NCBI GenBank assembly: GCA_020740775.1
Contig: JAHEWK010000004.1
Location: 2,604,001 to 2,668,000 of the forward strand
Length of the DNA stretch: 64,000 nucleotides
Reading direction: 5' to 3'
Source: Ilyonectria destructans
Taxonomy: Eukaryota; Ascomycota; Sordariomycetes; Hypocreales; Nectriaceae
The notes beneath the pieces are model-generated. The model saw only the letters and a list, made by a program, of their open reading frames with translations, was not told where the DNA came from and did no database searches. Position numbers and translations under genes: made by a program. Positions 46,114-58,177 of the stretch are shown here, piece after piece. The first letter of the stretch is position 1. Every line of letters starts with the position of its first letter.

Positions 46114-46620
46114 TTAGCCCCCAAAATCGCGGGCCTTCTTCTCCTTCTGGAAAGCCCAGATGCATCTTGCATGTCGGCTTTTGGTCAAACGGCCGGACTG
46201 CCGTGGATCCGTCGAACCGCCTGTTGGGCGACCAACTCGACGGCGGGCCACTAACAAAGCTTGGCAACCCATCCCGGCGCAACTTCTGGCTGCATGATTG
46301 TCCGGACAAGGGTTGAAAAAAGGGGGACGATCTCGAACCAGAAGATGGGGGTTCGCTGGACGCGCCTTGCCCGGCTGGGGCGTTGCGGGGGAGGACTCGT
46401 TGAGATCCTCGCCTGGGTATACGAAATAGTGCAGGCGCCACAGTCGGCAGATCCATCGGCCGACGGACGTCTTGGGATTGCGCAAGTCCCATTGAAGATA
46501 AGTTTGCAGGCTTGAGGTGAGGGGAAAGAGGGTGGTCATGTCAGCGCTGGCGGGATATCGAAGCTTTTCGGCTTGACGTCCCGGACTGCCTGCATGATGA
46601 TAGTCGTCATCGTATGCCAT
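46114..46620 (-). CDS. possible small hypothetical protein
   Basis: A frame of 168 codons. The first 66 residues look like a real conserved protein (PASADMTTLFPLTSSLQTYL, WDLRNPKTSVGRWICRLW), as do the last ten (KEKKARDFGG). The middle is Pro/Arg-rich and poorly ordered. A GTATAC donor at 46422 and a TTCCAG acceptor ending at 46147 would remove this middle as a 276-nt intron in phase, giving 76 residues. Because the intron would be a multiple of three without a stop, both forms remain possible. No domain was recognised. Confidence 0.4.
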   Translation of the reverse strand: MAYDDDYHHAGSPGRQAEKLRYPASADMTTLFPLTSSLQTYLQWDLRNPKTSVGRWICRLWRLHYFVYPGEDLNESSPATPQPGKARPANPHLLVRDRPPFFNPCPDNHAARSCAGMGCQALLVARRRVGRPTGGSTDPRQSGRLTKSRHARCIWAFQKEKKARDFGG

Positions 46621-47474
46621 CCATCTCTTGGCCCGTTCTTTGTTTAATCCAATGCCATCTTGAAACCCGCTTGGCGGACGCGGTCAGATGCCACCCACCA
46701 CCGGTGAGATGGATGCGACGCTGTGGCTGCGAGCCTGCCTCTCAACAAGCGACATTGCATTAATCCCAGGATGCAAGGGTTTGTCGAGCAGCGCGCAGGG
46801 TACATTGAATTCAAAAAATCACCGTCTGTGCAGCGGCGCATTCAGGACAATTGCAAGCCTCCAAACGCCCAGAATTTTGAAATCGCGATATATCTCGGTG
46901 GTGAACTTGGCGTCGAACTTCGATGTCGCCACTCTGCCCGCAGTCAGCGCCGCGGAGATGGCCGAACAAGCATCACCTAGCGCTTGGCAACAGCGCGCAG
47001 CGTCCGGAAATAAGCTTAATTCGATGTTTGTTAGTGCCGATGGCCAGAAACGATATAGAGTACGAAGTACTTGTGAGCTAAATCCGACTTCTCGAGGTGC
47101 GAAATTGTAAGACGGGGTATCTCGAATGTGTGCGAACATTTCGTAAAAATAGACGACGGGCTGCAGGATTTAGCTGGGAGGCTGATCGAGGCGCATCAAC
47201 TATGCACCTGCCGCCCGACAGTCTGTCTGTCTCACATGTGACGGCAACCGAATAGGCGGCCTTCGGCCAAATTCAAAGACACGGGAAGGAATCACAGACA
47301 AAGAAATGGCTTCGTGACTGGATGTTTCAGCCGCCCGGGACGTCGTCAATAGACCAAGGTAGGGAATAAAGAAACCTGGCATCGCCAACACCACGAAAAC
47401 CAACAACCACACTCGACCAGGGCATCACAAATCAAAGCCACACGCTGACACAACCGGCAGCCCTGCAGCTCGCA
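46621..47474. other. intergenic and promoter of cysteine-rich gene
   Basis: The plus-strand frame at 46688-47110 and its minus-strand shadow show no motif. The last 250 bases are A/C-rich and look like the leader of the secreted cysteine-rich gene. No other feature is seen. Confidence 0.4.
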
Positions 47475-47909
47475 ATGCTCGTCCTTGCCGTCGCATCCGC
47501 GGCCCTAGCCAGCCTCGCAACCGCGCAGCAGCACAACTACGCGTACCCGCCCATCCCCTGCGGGCGTCCTTCGCTGCCCGACTGCCCGCCAGACGCCTAC
47601 TGCGTTCCCGACCAGCCTGATTCAGCCGGTGGCCGCGGCGGCGCGGGTTCGTGCGCCTTTCGCAACACTTACCAACACTGTGGCGGCTTCACGATGGAGC
47701 CGAGCCTGTGCGACCAGCCCGCCGACCTGTGCGTCGACGACCCGCGTACCCCCGAGAGCTGCGGCATGGCCTGCGATGCCCCCGGGATCTGCCTGGCTCC
47801 CGAGCTGTCGGAGTGCGAGTGCGAGGAGGATTGCCCCGAGGGCCAGTGGTGCTACATGTGGGAGAAGGAGGGGTGCAAGGATGATGACTGCAGCAAGGTG
47901 TGCCTTTGA
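47475..47909 (+). CDS. small secreted cysteine-rich protein
   Basis: A single exon of 144 residues. The signal peptide is residues 1-17 (MLVLAVASAALASLATA, cleavage before QQHNYAYPP). The mature 127 residues contain 17 cysteines and many acidic residues, with spacing such as C-x-C-x4-C and ending GCKDDDCSKVCL. The pattern suggests a compact disulfide-stabilised extracellular protein. No named family (hydrophobin, CFEM, LysM, defensin) fits: there is no CC pair as in hydrophobins and no CFEM spacing. The odd cysteine number leaves one unpaired unless it dimerises. Secreted small cysteine-rich proteins in fungi include effectors and antimicrobial proteins, but the role here is unknown. It converges with the permease gene, with 272 bases between the stops. 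Confidence 0.8.
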   Translation: MLVLAVASAALASLATAQQHNYAYPPIPCGRPSLPDCPPDAYCVPDQPDSAGGRGGAGSCAFRNTYQHCGGFTMEPSLCDQPADLCVDDPRTPESCGMACDAPGICLAPELSECECEEDCPEGQWCYMWEKEGCKDDDCSKVCL

Positions 47910-48181
47910 ATCACGGCTCGGAGACATGTGAAGCGTCTTAGACACACAATTGTGACTTGAGGTTCAATTTCAATTATAACCTGTTGACCTGTAAGGCCTT
48001 GTATCCAGTCTTCCCGTTCCCCCGTCATGGTAAGGACCACCCGGCCCATGTATGACAAAAGGTCCCGTAAATCCCTGGACCCGTTCCCGATTCGCATTTC
48101 CCATCGCGGCATTAGACAAAAAGCACCGCTTATCCCATATATACAACATTTGTGCCACATCGCATGCAAGGCCCCGCTCGC

Positions 48182-49931
48182 TTAGACGGTGTATCGGAAG
48201 AAGGTAGCGCTGTCGCCACGGTCCTGCTCCATCTCCTTCTCGGCGCGGGTGTACTCCTCGGGAGCCTTGTGGGTGAGGTCGCGGCGGGCGTTCTCGCGGC
48301 GCAGGTACCAGGTCATAAAGATGCTGAGGATGCAGCTCATGCCGGTGGAGGCGAGGAGGGTGCCGTGGCCCGACTTGTAGTGGGGGAGGTCGTCCTTGCG
48401 GTAGACAAAGCCAGCGACGGCGCCGCCGAGGTTACCCTGTCTATGTTAGTACAAACCGAGGCTCAATGCAAGGGGTGGAACTTACGAAGCCGACGTGCAT
48501 GGCGATACCGACACCTCGCTTCAGAGAGCCGCCGATGTTGTTGCCGTTCCAGGCGACACCCTGGGGAACGTTGGGGTAGATACCTGAGGTGACCAGGAAG
48601 CAGGCGACGTACTTGGCACCGTTGCTCTCGGTACCCAGAAGGATAGCAAAGCCGGTCATGCTAGTTTGACTGTTAGCGCCGGGTTTATTTCTTTGAGACT
48701 GCTGGGCAACTCACGCAACAAGGCAGAATCCGATCATGTAGAGACCACGCTGGCCGTGCTTATCAGCAGCGAAGCCACCGCCGACAGTGAAGAGGCAAGC
48801 AACGACGTAGGGAGGGACGGTCATGAGCTGGGCCTTCTCGTTGGTGTAGCCGAGACTGGCGACAATGCTGGGCAGGAAGATGGAGATGGAGTAGAGAGGG
48901 GTGTAGATGCCAATGGTGATCAACATGTGCACGTAGATCTTCCAGTCCTTGAAGGCATCCTTCATGAACTTCATCTCAAACCTGTCGGACAGGACGGAGC
49001 GGTCTTCCTCGAGGCGGCGGAGAACCTCCTTGCGATCCTTGTCGTCCAGGAACTTGGCAGTGTCGGGGTAGTCGTACATGACGAAGAAGGCCATGACAGC
49101 TAACTGGATTAGCGAGTGTTTTGCTAGTGTACGACATTGCACATACCGAAGAAAAAGGTGATGAGACCCTCGAGGATGAAGATCCAGGCCCAGCCGTCGA
49201 GTCCACCAACACCGTCCATCTCCATGATGCCACGGGCGAGGAGACCGCCGAAGGCACCGGCAGCAGTGGCGGCAGAGAAGAAGATGGCCATGCGGAGACC
49301 GCACTCGTGGCGCTTATACCACATGGTGATGCTGTTCGCGTTAGCTTCCTCACTCCACATGAAGAGCTGGCGGGACATGACGTACTAGTAGGTGATACCG
49401 GGGAAGAGACCACCCTCAGAGAGACCCAGGGCCATGCGAACACCGAGGAGACCCTCGAAGCTGTGGACGGCACCCATGACCATGGTCATGGCGGACCACG
49501 CGATCATGATGGAGGGAATCCAGATCGACGGGCGCCATTTCTTCATGGCAATGTTGGAGGGAATCTCAGCGGCGACGTAGAAGGGGAAGAAAATGGACAC
49601 GGCGATCTGATCGATTAGCATTTCGAGGCATTGTCATCGACGGGGATCATCTTACATTGTAGTCCCACTTGCCGGTCATGTTGAGATCTTCCTCGAGGCC
49701 AGCGAGCTTGGCGTTGCCGATGTTGGCACGATCAAGGAAGGACAGGAGGTAGAGCAGGGCCAGGAACGGCAGCAGATGGCTGTCCATCTTGCGGAGAAGG
49801 CGGCTGTTGGCCTTCTTGTCGTAGACTTCATCCGAGGCATCCTCGTGCAGCGAGACGGCCTTGTCGTAGTCGGTCTTCTCCATGGACGAAGTGTCGTTGG
49901 AGACGGGCTCCATCTTGGTTTCGTGGAGCAT
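48182..49931 (-). CDS. MFS permease, anion:cation symporter (Dal5/Tna1-like) family
   Basis: Six exons (49931-49656, 49606-49386, 49331-49147, 49099-48715, 48660-48486, 48436-48182) encode 498 residues, all GT-AG and in phase. Twelve membrane segments are expected. Characteristic ACS-family motifs are LLPFLALLYLLSFLDRANIGN in helix 1, GLSEGGLFPGITYYI and KRHECGLRMAIFFSAATAAGAFGGLLA. This fungal family imports organic anions such as allantoate, nicotinate, pantothenate, biotin precursors or carboxylates across the plasma membrane. The substrate cannot be assigned from sequence. The N-terminus is acidic and cytosolic. MLHETK is chosen as the start, but MEPVSN six codons in is also possible. The C-terminal tail is charged (EEYTRAEKEMEQDRG). 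A polypurine leader lies upstream. Confidence 0.92.
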
Positions 49932-52900
49932 GGTTGCAGCAGTTGTGTCTTCTTGTGATGAGAAGCTCACTCTCCGATATGAGGGAAGGGATATGGGAGG
50001 GGAGGAAGAAGGTTTTGAGTATGTAGCAGAGGAGGGAGGAGGAGGAGGAATGAAGAGAAGATGAGAGAGGAAGCGGATGCTTTGGTCTGGGGTTTCACTG
50101 TCGAAAGTCTGGGGAAGAGCGAGCCTATTTGAATGAAACTGGACGGGTCTGGGGGAGGTGGAGGATCATAGTATGGAGTATACTTCCCCAGATCATGTCG
50201 GGGCCGGACCAGGCTGGGGTGGCGGCCAGAGAAAGAGACTCCGCTCGTCAATCGTGTCGTATTGACCCGTCTCCTCGCTCACAATTGCTCGTCGCCGCCT
50301 TGTATCCTCTCCACTTGGCGCACGAACGGCAGAGGCTGCAAAGAGTTGGAGTCATGGCTTGGGTGGCCCTTGTCTCGTCGTGCTAGGGCCTGTCCACACC
50401 CCAGCTCACGTACATCTCTCCTCTCACACACACACTCACACCTCACTCTCACCCTCGCAGCACATGCTCTAGCGCCTTGTTGGCCTTGTTGGTTCTCCAC
50501 ACACACTCCTCGGCACCCCCATGCTCACCCGGATACACAGACTCTGCGGGCGACGCCTGGCATATTTCCCCACCTCGAGACCAATGGCGGCGACCCAAAC
50601 ATCAATGGAGGTGCCATGTACGGGGTAACGCGAGGAGGGGAAGACAGGCCAGACAAGCCTAAGAGGGGAAATTCTTGCTCAAGAGGCTGCCAAGCGGCCG
50701 TGGCGCCGTCGTCTGCTTGGCGCACTGGCATTATTGCTGCTGGCGTCGGCGAGTGTCACCCATCTCGCCAAGATCGTCGGAGGCCCAGACTCGCCGCAAT
50801 CTTCGGCCTGCAAGGATTGCTGGTCTCGTACTTTTGGTCCGTGGCGCTGCCCTGTTTCATTCCATGGACCGCTGCTGCAGGGATGTACAGTGAGAGAAGA
50901 CGGGATAGAAGGCCATGTGCGCCAAGCTCCGGTATTGGTATTGGCACCTTGTTGTTCTCCGTGCAGTGCGGCTGCCCCCATCGTCAGCCGTATCCCCCTC
51001 CGAACTCGAATCTATACTGACCCAACATGCCAGGCGTGGGTCCGTCTCCTCTAGGTTCGACCTGGAGCTCTTGGGCTAGACAGCGACACTATACTCACTA
51101 CCTAGCCGCAGTAGGAAAGAGGTAAAATAAAAGTCCCGGCAGCTAGAGTAGTTTTGCTGCCGGTTGCTCGACCCGGGCGCCATGCCGATCCATATGAGGA
51201 TGCATTGCGATGCGACAGAGGCGCAACTTGGGCTTGACGGCATGGAGCTTGCATCTGCAGTCACAATTGTCGCTCTCGATTGAATGGATGCGTGGGTCCT
51301 TGCTGATACCGCGGCTGATGCCATGCATGTCGAAATCCCAATCCCAACGTGACGGGGGAAAAGCCACCCTCGTGGTGAGCCTCGTATCATGTTGTGGGCG
51401 GGAGCTAAAATCATGGCCTCATTCGGCTGCCAGCGAAGCTATCGTCTGGTACGAGATGGACGCCCATTTCGCCTTCATCTCGTCGCTCTATCTTGAACCC
51501 CCATGTCTTGCCACAACCATCACTGCTCAACCACCCCAGCTCATCAAATGCATGCGATGCCGTGCGTCCCGACGGAACAATGGCTCGTGGCATCTCGCGT
51601 GTCGCGTACATGAAGAGGGAGGGCGAACCGCATGTTCCATGCCACATCTGGCGATGCGCTTCGGTACCAACCCTTGGCGCACCGAGGCTTCTGCTTCCAG
51701 GCATCTGTAACCAAATCTAAAATCTGAAAAATCTACCGTCCTGCCAGAAGCGGCGCTGGGCAAAAGCTTGGACCGTCGTAGTCTTGGCCGCGGCGCATTT
51801 GAGATGAAGCCCAGATCCTCGGATATTCCACGACGATGGGGGTTGTGGGCGGCCTCAATGCCGTCACCGACGGGTTTCCAGGCCGTTGATTCGCGGCGCA
51901 TCAACGGCTCCGGCTATCATGACAGCCGGAGGCCATCGGCCCAGCGGAAGATCTCTGTTTTGGATCTAGGCTGCCAGGTCCCTGCCTCCCGCGTCAGGGC
52001 TTGTGGCGATGGCGACGCATCCATGGCGAGCTTGGCTGCGAGGGCATGCCGGGGCGATCGGCGAGACGAGCTTGGGGCGCCACCACGAGGGAAACACGCG
52101 GCGAGTGCTTGATGGAGGGTGTGTGAGGAGGCGGCGCGAAGTTGCAACAAGAAAGAGGAGAAAATTAGGGGGAGGCTAAGGTCTGGTGAGGGGATGTCGG
52201 AATGGAGGATGGAGGAGGAGAGATGTGGTTGGGGATCTTGGGACAATCTGGATGTCATCTCTCGACCCCAGCCTTGGCAAACAGCGCGCGCAAGATGACT
52301 CCCCTCTCCAGGGCCCTTCCCACTGGGCGACAGGGGCCATTTGCGGGGGAAAACACTGGAGCAGCGCCCCACCGCATCCCTACGGCTGCTGTTTTAGGGG
52401 AGTCCGTCCTCCCTGTCCCGGGGCTGAGTCCAGCGCCCCAGCGCCCCAGTGACCCCATAACCCCCAGCAGCCCCGCACGAGCCAGCGCGTCTTCAGTGGT
52501 CCAGCGTCGCCGGCTGACCACTGACAGCGCCGCGAGTCCCCGTTGTCAGCGCGCTGCAGCAGGCTCCGGGGGGAGGGGAGGGGAGCCAAGCCACCAGCGG
52601 GACAGCCAGTGGCAGCTCAGCGCATCAGCCAACATCAGCCGGTTGCCAATGCACGTATGATCCCACTGCGCGCACTTTGGCCTCGAGTCTCCATCCGAAA
52701 TCTGGGGGGATAGGGCCATTTCCCCCTCCCCAGAAATCCCAGAAATCTCTCTTCCCCAGAAGGTCCACTGGGCGACGCCAGATTGGCAGACTCTGGGGAA
52801 AAGGCGAGGATGAGATGAGATGCGAGAGATTGCTGATGCCCAGATGCCGTCCGGGCATGGTCCTGAACTGGCTCGCGGGGTGACAGATGGTTTCGCGCCC

Positions 52901-55900
52901 GTTGCTTGTCAGTGTCAAGTGTCGATATCAAATCCACGGATGCAATGGCGTCCACCAACCATATGAGTCCTTCACCCACCTCTTTCCCTCCTCTGGCGCT
53001 GCTTACCCCCAAGCGGGGGACTATCACCCCCAACGTTTGCTGGGATGGAGCAAACCTTACGTACTGGACTTGGGTGGCCAGAGGGACCAAACCGGTGAAG
53101 AGCGAGTACGCAGGGTACCTGTCATTTCGCATAGGGAGCCGTGGCTCCGGAAGTACCTGCCGTCCTGGGAACAGCGAGCGGGGGTGGGCTACCGCGGACG
53201 ATTTCACCATAATTAATTGGAGCCGTCCTCATTTGCCGTTTGCCGCCAGACTGACTACCTGGGTAGGTACATGTGTAGTAAAGGCTTCAAGGTGGTATTA
53301 AAGGTGGCAGATAAGGTTAATATTCCCCACTGCCCTCCACCGCTCTCCACCGCTCTTGTGTTTCCCCCACCGACTTTCTCTCCCTTCCCCCATATTTAAA
53401 TGTGGACGGTGTGGACGGGTGCTTACTGCTCAGCAGGACAGTGGAGGTAGCGTAACTTGCTCCAATGTGCCCCAGCGAGAGTGCCCCAGCGAGAGTGCCC
53501 AATCTGGGGGCAATCTGGCCTATCTCGCAGTCCCCCCATCTCCACCTCCACTACTCCGCACTTTTACCCCAGCTGGCTAGGGACCCTCGACCAACAACCC
53601 TCATTTTCTCGCAGCAGGGATCTCAGTTCGCGCGTTGGCTTGGGCGGCGTTGACGTTCTGGTGCGTCGCGGCTTGGCATTACCAACAAGGCTTCTTTGGC
53701 TTCGTCAGCCCCGGCTTCCTGACTCTTGAATGGCGGGCCGGGACTGCATCCCTGACTCTGCGCCGTTATATGTGTACTACTAGTCCACCCTGGAAAGGCC
53801 TGGGATGATCTGAGTTCTATCCTCCATCTTCGGCATCGCGCGCCGCGCCCATTTGCTTGGGGCAACGAAGTACGCGGAAACTGGATCCCCTCCCCTGTTC
53901 TGGCCCGTGGTGACCTGGAACCAGAAGAAGCCAAAGGGTTGCATCACCACGTTTCATGCCCCCCCTCCATCTTCTTCTTCCCTCGTGCGCAATCCCCCTC
54001 TTTCGTATCCCACCCACATCTCTATTCTGCTCGTGCGTTGAGTATTTTTTGCGGCGTCCAATCCAGTCGCTCCCTCTCGTCGGCGTCGCCCGTCTGAGTC
54101 ATGGATGTGCTTCCGTCCCATGCTTCTAGGGTGCTTCCTTTTCGCATCCACGCAAATTGGCTGGTTGTCGGACGGAGGGATGGCGCCGCCACACTGCGTA
54201 GTCCTGCACAATCGTATGCCCGTCGCTGAATTTTCCTACGTTGTGCATCTTCGCGACACTTTGGGTGGTGGCCACAACGTGGCCTCGACATGTTGTGTAT
54301 GCGGAATGCCAGATCACATCAAGCACAGCCCAGCACAATTCACCCATTCACACCCATTCGCACACATCCATTCACACACACACGCTCTCTCTCTGCATCT
54401 CACGCGCATACACTCGCTGCACATTCCATGCTATGCCATGCTCTGCCACGCGATACTCTGCCATCCATCCCATCCCGTCCTATCCGTCGCTCACCGGAAG
54501 TCTATTCTTGCCTCCGCTCCGCAAGTTTGCATGCGCCCGCAATGCATCTGGCTATCTACAGTTGTTTGTTATCCCATTCAGCCCTCGGAGTGTGTGTGGG
54601 CTCCTCTCCCTCACTGGTAGCTTCTTTTCTTTTCTTTTCCCAGGTTTGCGTGGCCCCCGGTTGTATGTCGAACCACTTTGCGACCGCTTCCCTCTCATGT
54701 GATCCGCGGCCTCCGGCATCCAAGTCGCTCCCGACGGAGTTTTCACCATGTACAGACCAGGGTCTAGAATCTCTCTTGTCTTGAGGGAATCTAGATTGCG
54801 GGGGAGATCCACCAGGTCCATACGGGTATTTTCTTTTGTATTACTGTATCATTACTACACCCGTATTTCCCTCCCTGCTCATGGCTTGCACCCTAGTTGC
54901 CACAACACTAGTTTCTCACACCTCCTCATTGTTTCTCCTCATTTTGGCCTCTCTCTTCCCCCATCCCTCCTCACTCAACAACCCTAGACACAACACCCCT
55001 TGTCTCTCCCCCTCCCTATACTCTAGCCTACACTAGCGAGCCGCCCTCAAGATAAGCAAGTTTTCAGCTTGCATATTAGGCATCTCCATCGTGCCATCCT
55101 CCTGAACGCCTCTTCCCATATGAGGGGCGACATGACTCTCCAAGTGCTCCAAGAATCTACCCCGAGGCTCACTTAGCCGCCATGTTTCATGGAATGCCAC
55201 ACTGAACCTTGGTTAAGCTCGGCTGTTGCCTCGACTCCTCCCCAGCAAACGTTCAAAAGAACGGAAACATGGAGAAACCTCCCCGCTTGCTTTTCCATTC
55301 ATGCCTCCTAAGTGACGTTTCATCGGCCCAGATCTCGGTCCATCTCGTCGACGCCCGTAGATGTGCTCCCAAGCCCGTTGAGTCCGAACGCCAGCTTTCC
55401 CAACGATATTTTCGGGCGCCAGCCATTCAACAGCCTGCACCATCGTCAGACGTGCCTGATACGGCCGCACACCTCCACATGTCCCGGACCCTTGGCAACA
55501 ATCTGGTTCGGCACACGGGCGAGATGCGAACGACTCAACCATTCCATGCCCCTGGGGTGCCTCGCCGAAAGAGCAGGGACGATAGGGCGAGCACACCTAG
55601 AAGCCACATGGCCTGATGCTGCGCCAGTATCAAGTATACACACGGCGGCAATAAGAGGCGTCCACACCATCACTACATTCATGCACAACGTGCTAGACTC
55701 GGCAAAGTCCCGCCCCTTAGAATCTGACGATGATGCCACGAAACCAATGAGATACTATCAAGTTTTCAGCTCACCACGTGTATTGATCAGATCGACATCA
55801 GTGGCGTGAAGCGCTCGACGGGGATTTTCGCGCATTGTCGCCCTCCACACACTGGGCGGAATCAATGTGTCATTTGACAATCACATACGGTATCGTACTT

Positions 55901-56657
55901 ACCGGGCGTGATAATGAGACCGGACAAGTGTCTTTGGCGCATCTAGACTGTCTGTGGCAATCTGGCATGTTCAATCTCCAGTTGTGGTGCCAAGGTTTTG
56001 AAATTTCCCGTGCCGCTTCAACCGTTTGTGGACCGAGGTTATGCTCAAGGGGCACCGCGACTCCTAACCGAGTCTGTCACGAAGAATCGCACTTTGTTCT
56101 TCAACTGATTTGATACTTTTTTCTTCAGTCTTGTTGGAAATCAAGCTTGTTGGGTGTTTTGTTGTCACGCGGGCCTTGTGGAGACTGTGATTCTTCGAGA
56201 CAACCGACCATTCATCTGGGATCTGGAACTCTACCAAAAAGCTTCACGTATTAACAAGAACTATGGGTTTCGTTGATTGCTTGCATTGTATCCCAATCCT
56301 ACAGCCATAATCAACCTAGGGCTGGTATATGTTGACTACTACCTGGCAGAGATTGCAAATCTGAGGCTACCTACCAACACATCCCACCCTCCACGCCTCC
56401 CTTCTCATCTCGACATGAGGTTCATTTCATCTTGTACCCAAGGTGTTGCTCATAAACAGGCCGCTGGTGGAAGAGTTGACAACAGGATGACTTCACGCGG
56501 CATATTCCGTCGTCGGGGTTTACGGACTTAAATCAAATTCATCATCACTCCGCGCCTCGGTCGTGGTCCCCAGATTAAACCTTCGACATAACACGATCCT
56601 TGGGTCAAACACTTCATCTCCCGGATCCCGCGACCGATACTCCGTCTCCCGTAAGCA
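49932..56657. other. 6.7 kb gene-poor region
   Basis: No gene could be supported between the permease and the regulator. The first 200 bases are the polypurine leader of the permease. Frames up to 252 codons (50262-51020) are low-complexity and lack motifs. A 14-bp tandem pair (GTGCCCCAGCGAGA, 53467-53480 and 53481-53494) and CA/CATTCA-rich sequence at 54330-54390 are present. A pyrimidine-rich tract at 54830-55030 resembles a promoter or leader but is followed by no recognisable gene. A small non-coding or poorly conserved gene here cannot be excluded. Confidence 0.4.
53467..53494. repeat. 14-bp direct tandem pair
   Basis: GTGCCCCAGCGAGA occurs twice in a row and the start of a third unit (GTGCCC) follows. 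It lies in the gene-poor region and contains a CCCAG core. No function is inferred. Confidence 0.8.
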
Positions 56658-58177
56658 ATGAGCTTCCACTTTGTCGATAACGGCACGGTCGATACCCCGG
56701 GCTCCCGACGGGCGATCCGCCGCCACGTCATGAAGGGCAGGAACCTGGGCAGAAAGATACAAGGTCGTGGTCGAAAGAATGCGCCGCCTCAGGCGGATGA
56801 GTTCTTCGGTGACGTGCATCAGCCTCATGAAGAGGAGCGCGAGATTATCGAGGTTGTCAAAGATGCTGCTGCATGCCAGGATGGGAGCAAACTCCTCTTC
56901 CCTGAGATTATTGCTGTAGACATCGCAACATCTTCCAATACCTTCGCAGGTAGCGAGTTCCAATACTTTTCATTCCCTATTCAGTTCACGCCGTCTATGA
57001 GGTACATGGTATACCAGTGTAAGTCTGGCCAACCACTTGAGTTGCATATTGCTAATGTCGCCCACAGTCCATTCGGCCATCATCGACGTCATCTATCCGT
57101 TCGCGTTCTGTCGCCCGTCCGAGGGAATCGGCGCCCCTTGGTTTGAATATATGATATCCGATCAAGCCTGTATGATACTATCGTCCTCCATTTGTACAGT
57201 TACTGATATATCTAGTCCTCCACTCCCTGCTCGCTATGACGGCAACTTACCTCACCCTCTTCCACAAACCTGGCAGCGAGACCCTCGAAGCAACACGACA
57301 CTTCTCCCAGGCTTTCCGGCTCATTAACCGCAAACTCTCTCAACCTTCCACCCCGAGTGACTCCACTCTCGCTGTCGTCGCTTCCTTCGCCATACACAGC
57401 AACCTTAACCGCGATACCCCCCGCGGCTCAATCCACTTTGATGGCCTCCAGCGCATTCTCTCTCTTCGCCCAGGCGGACTGGCCTCATTGCGGGACAGTA
57501 ACCGTTCTCTTATGCATAAGATCTGTCGCACAGACATAGAGATGGCTCTGAGGGAGGGAACCCCGACTCGGTTTGGGCATTTGGGGTTAACGACTGGCTC
57601 GTTGCATGGTAAGACCAGACGGCCACTCGTGTATCCACTAAACCAGACATGCGCTCCCCTGCGACAGTTCACCGAGGAGATAATGGCTTTGTGTCGACGT
57701 CCCGGGAGGACTAAGACAGCCGGGTTAGAATATCAGGATCTGATGACTTGGCTGTGGCAAGGGCTCCTGGACTTTGCACCACTTCGAGGCGAGAGGCCGC
57801 AGAACCCATTGGACGACCTGTGGCATCTAAGTCTTCTCGCATTTCTAGCCACTGTTGCCTATCCGGTAGAGTGCTTGCGGGATATTCATACTGGTTTGCT
57901 GTATGAGATGCTACGGGATCGGGTTGAGCGTGATGTACTGATGCCTATGGGAGCTGATTATAGCCCTCTTCGGTTCTGGGCCGCGTTTATGTATGGGCTG
58001 TTGGTATCAGATAAACCCGAAATATGTCTTGGGTCACATACCAGGACACTGGCAGGCGAGCTGGATTTGAAAAGCTGGGAGGACGCAAAGACATCCCTCC
58101 AATCATTCCCTTGGGTTGGAGTTGCGCATGGGAAACCAGGCAAGGAGTTTTGGGATTCAATCATGTCAACTGCATGA
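56658..58177 (+). CDS. Fungal_trans_2-type regulator without evident zinc cluster
   Basis: Three exons (56658-57018, 57068-57169, 57216-58177) encode 474 residues. The N-terminus MSFHFVDNG...SRRAIRRHVMKGRNLGRKIQGRGRK is the basic opening seen in a large family of fungal proteins related to zinc-cluster transcription factors. The later part, HSAIIDVIYPFAF..., DQACFLHSLLAMTATYLTLF, AFRLINRKL and VVASFAIHSNLN with HFDGLQRILSLRPGGL, is the helical fungal-specific regulatory domain. No Zn2Cys6 motif (CX2CX6C...) is visible, so DNA binding is uncertain. It may act as a cofactor or bind through the basic N-terminus. It is the first of three plus-strand genes at the window end and could regulate the two oxidoreductases downstream, which is inference. 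Confidence 0.8.

Noticed and set aside
50262..51020. Plus-strand frame of 252 codons
   Set aside because: Compositionally biased, overlaps other frames, no domain, no conserved features.
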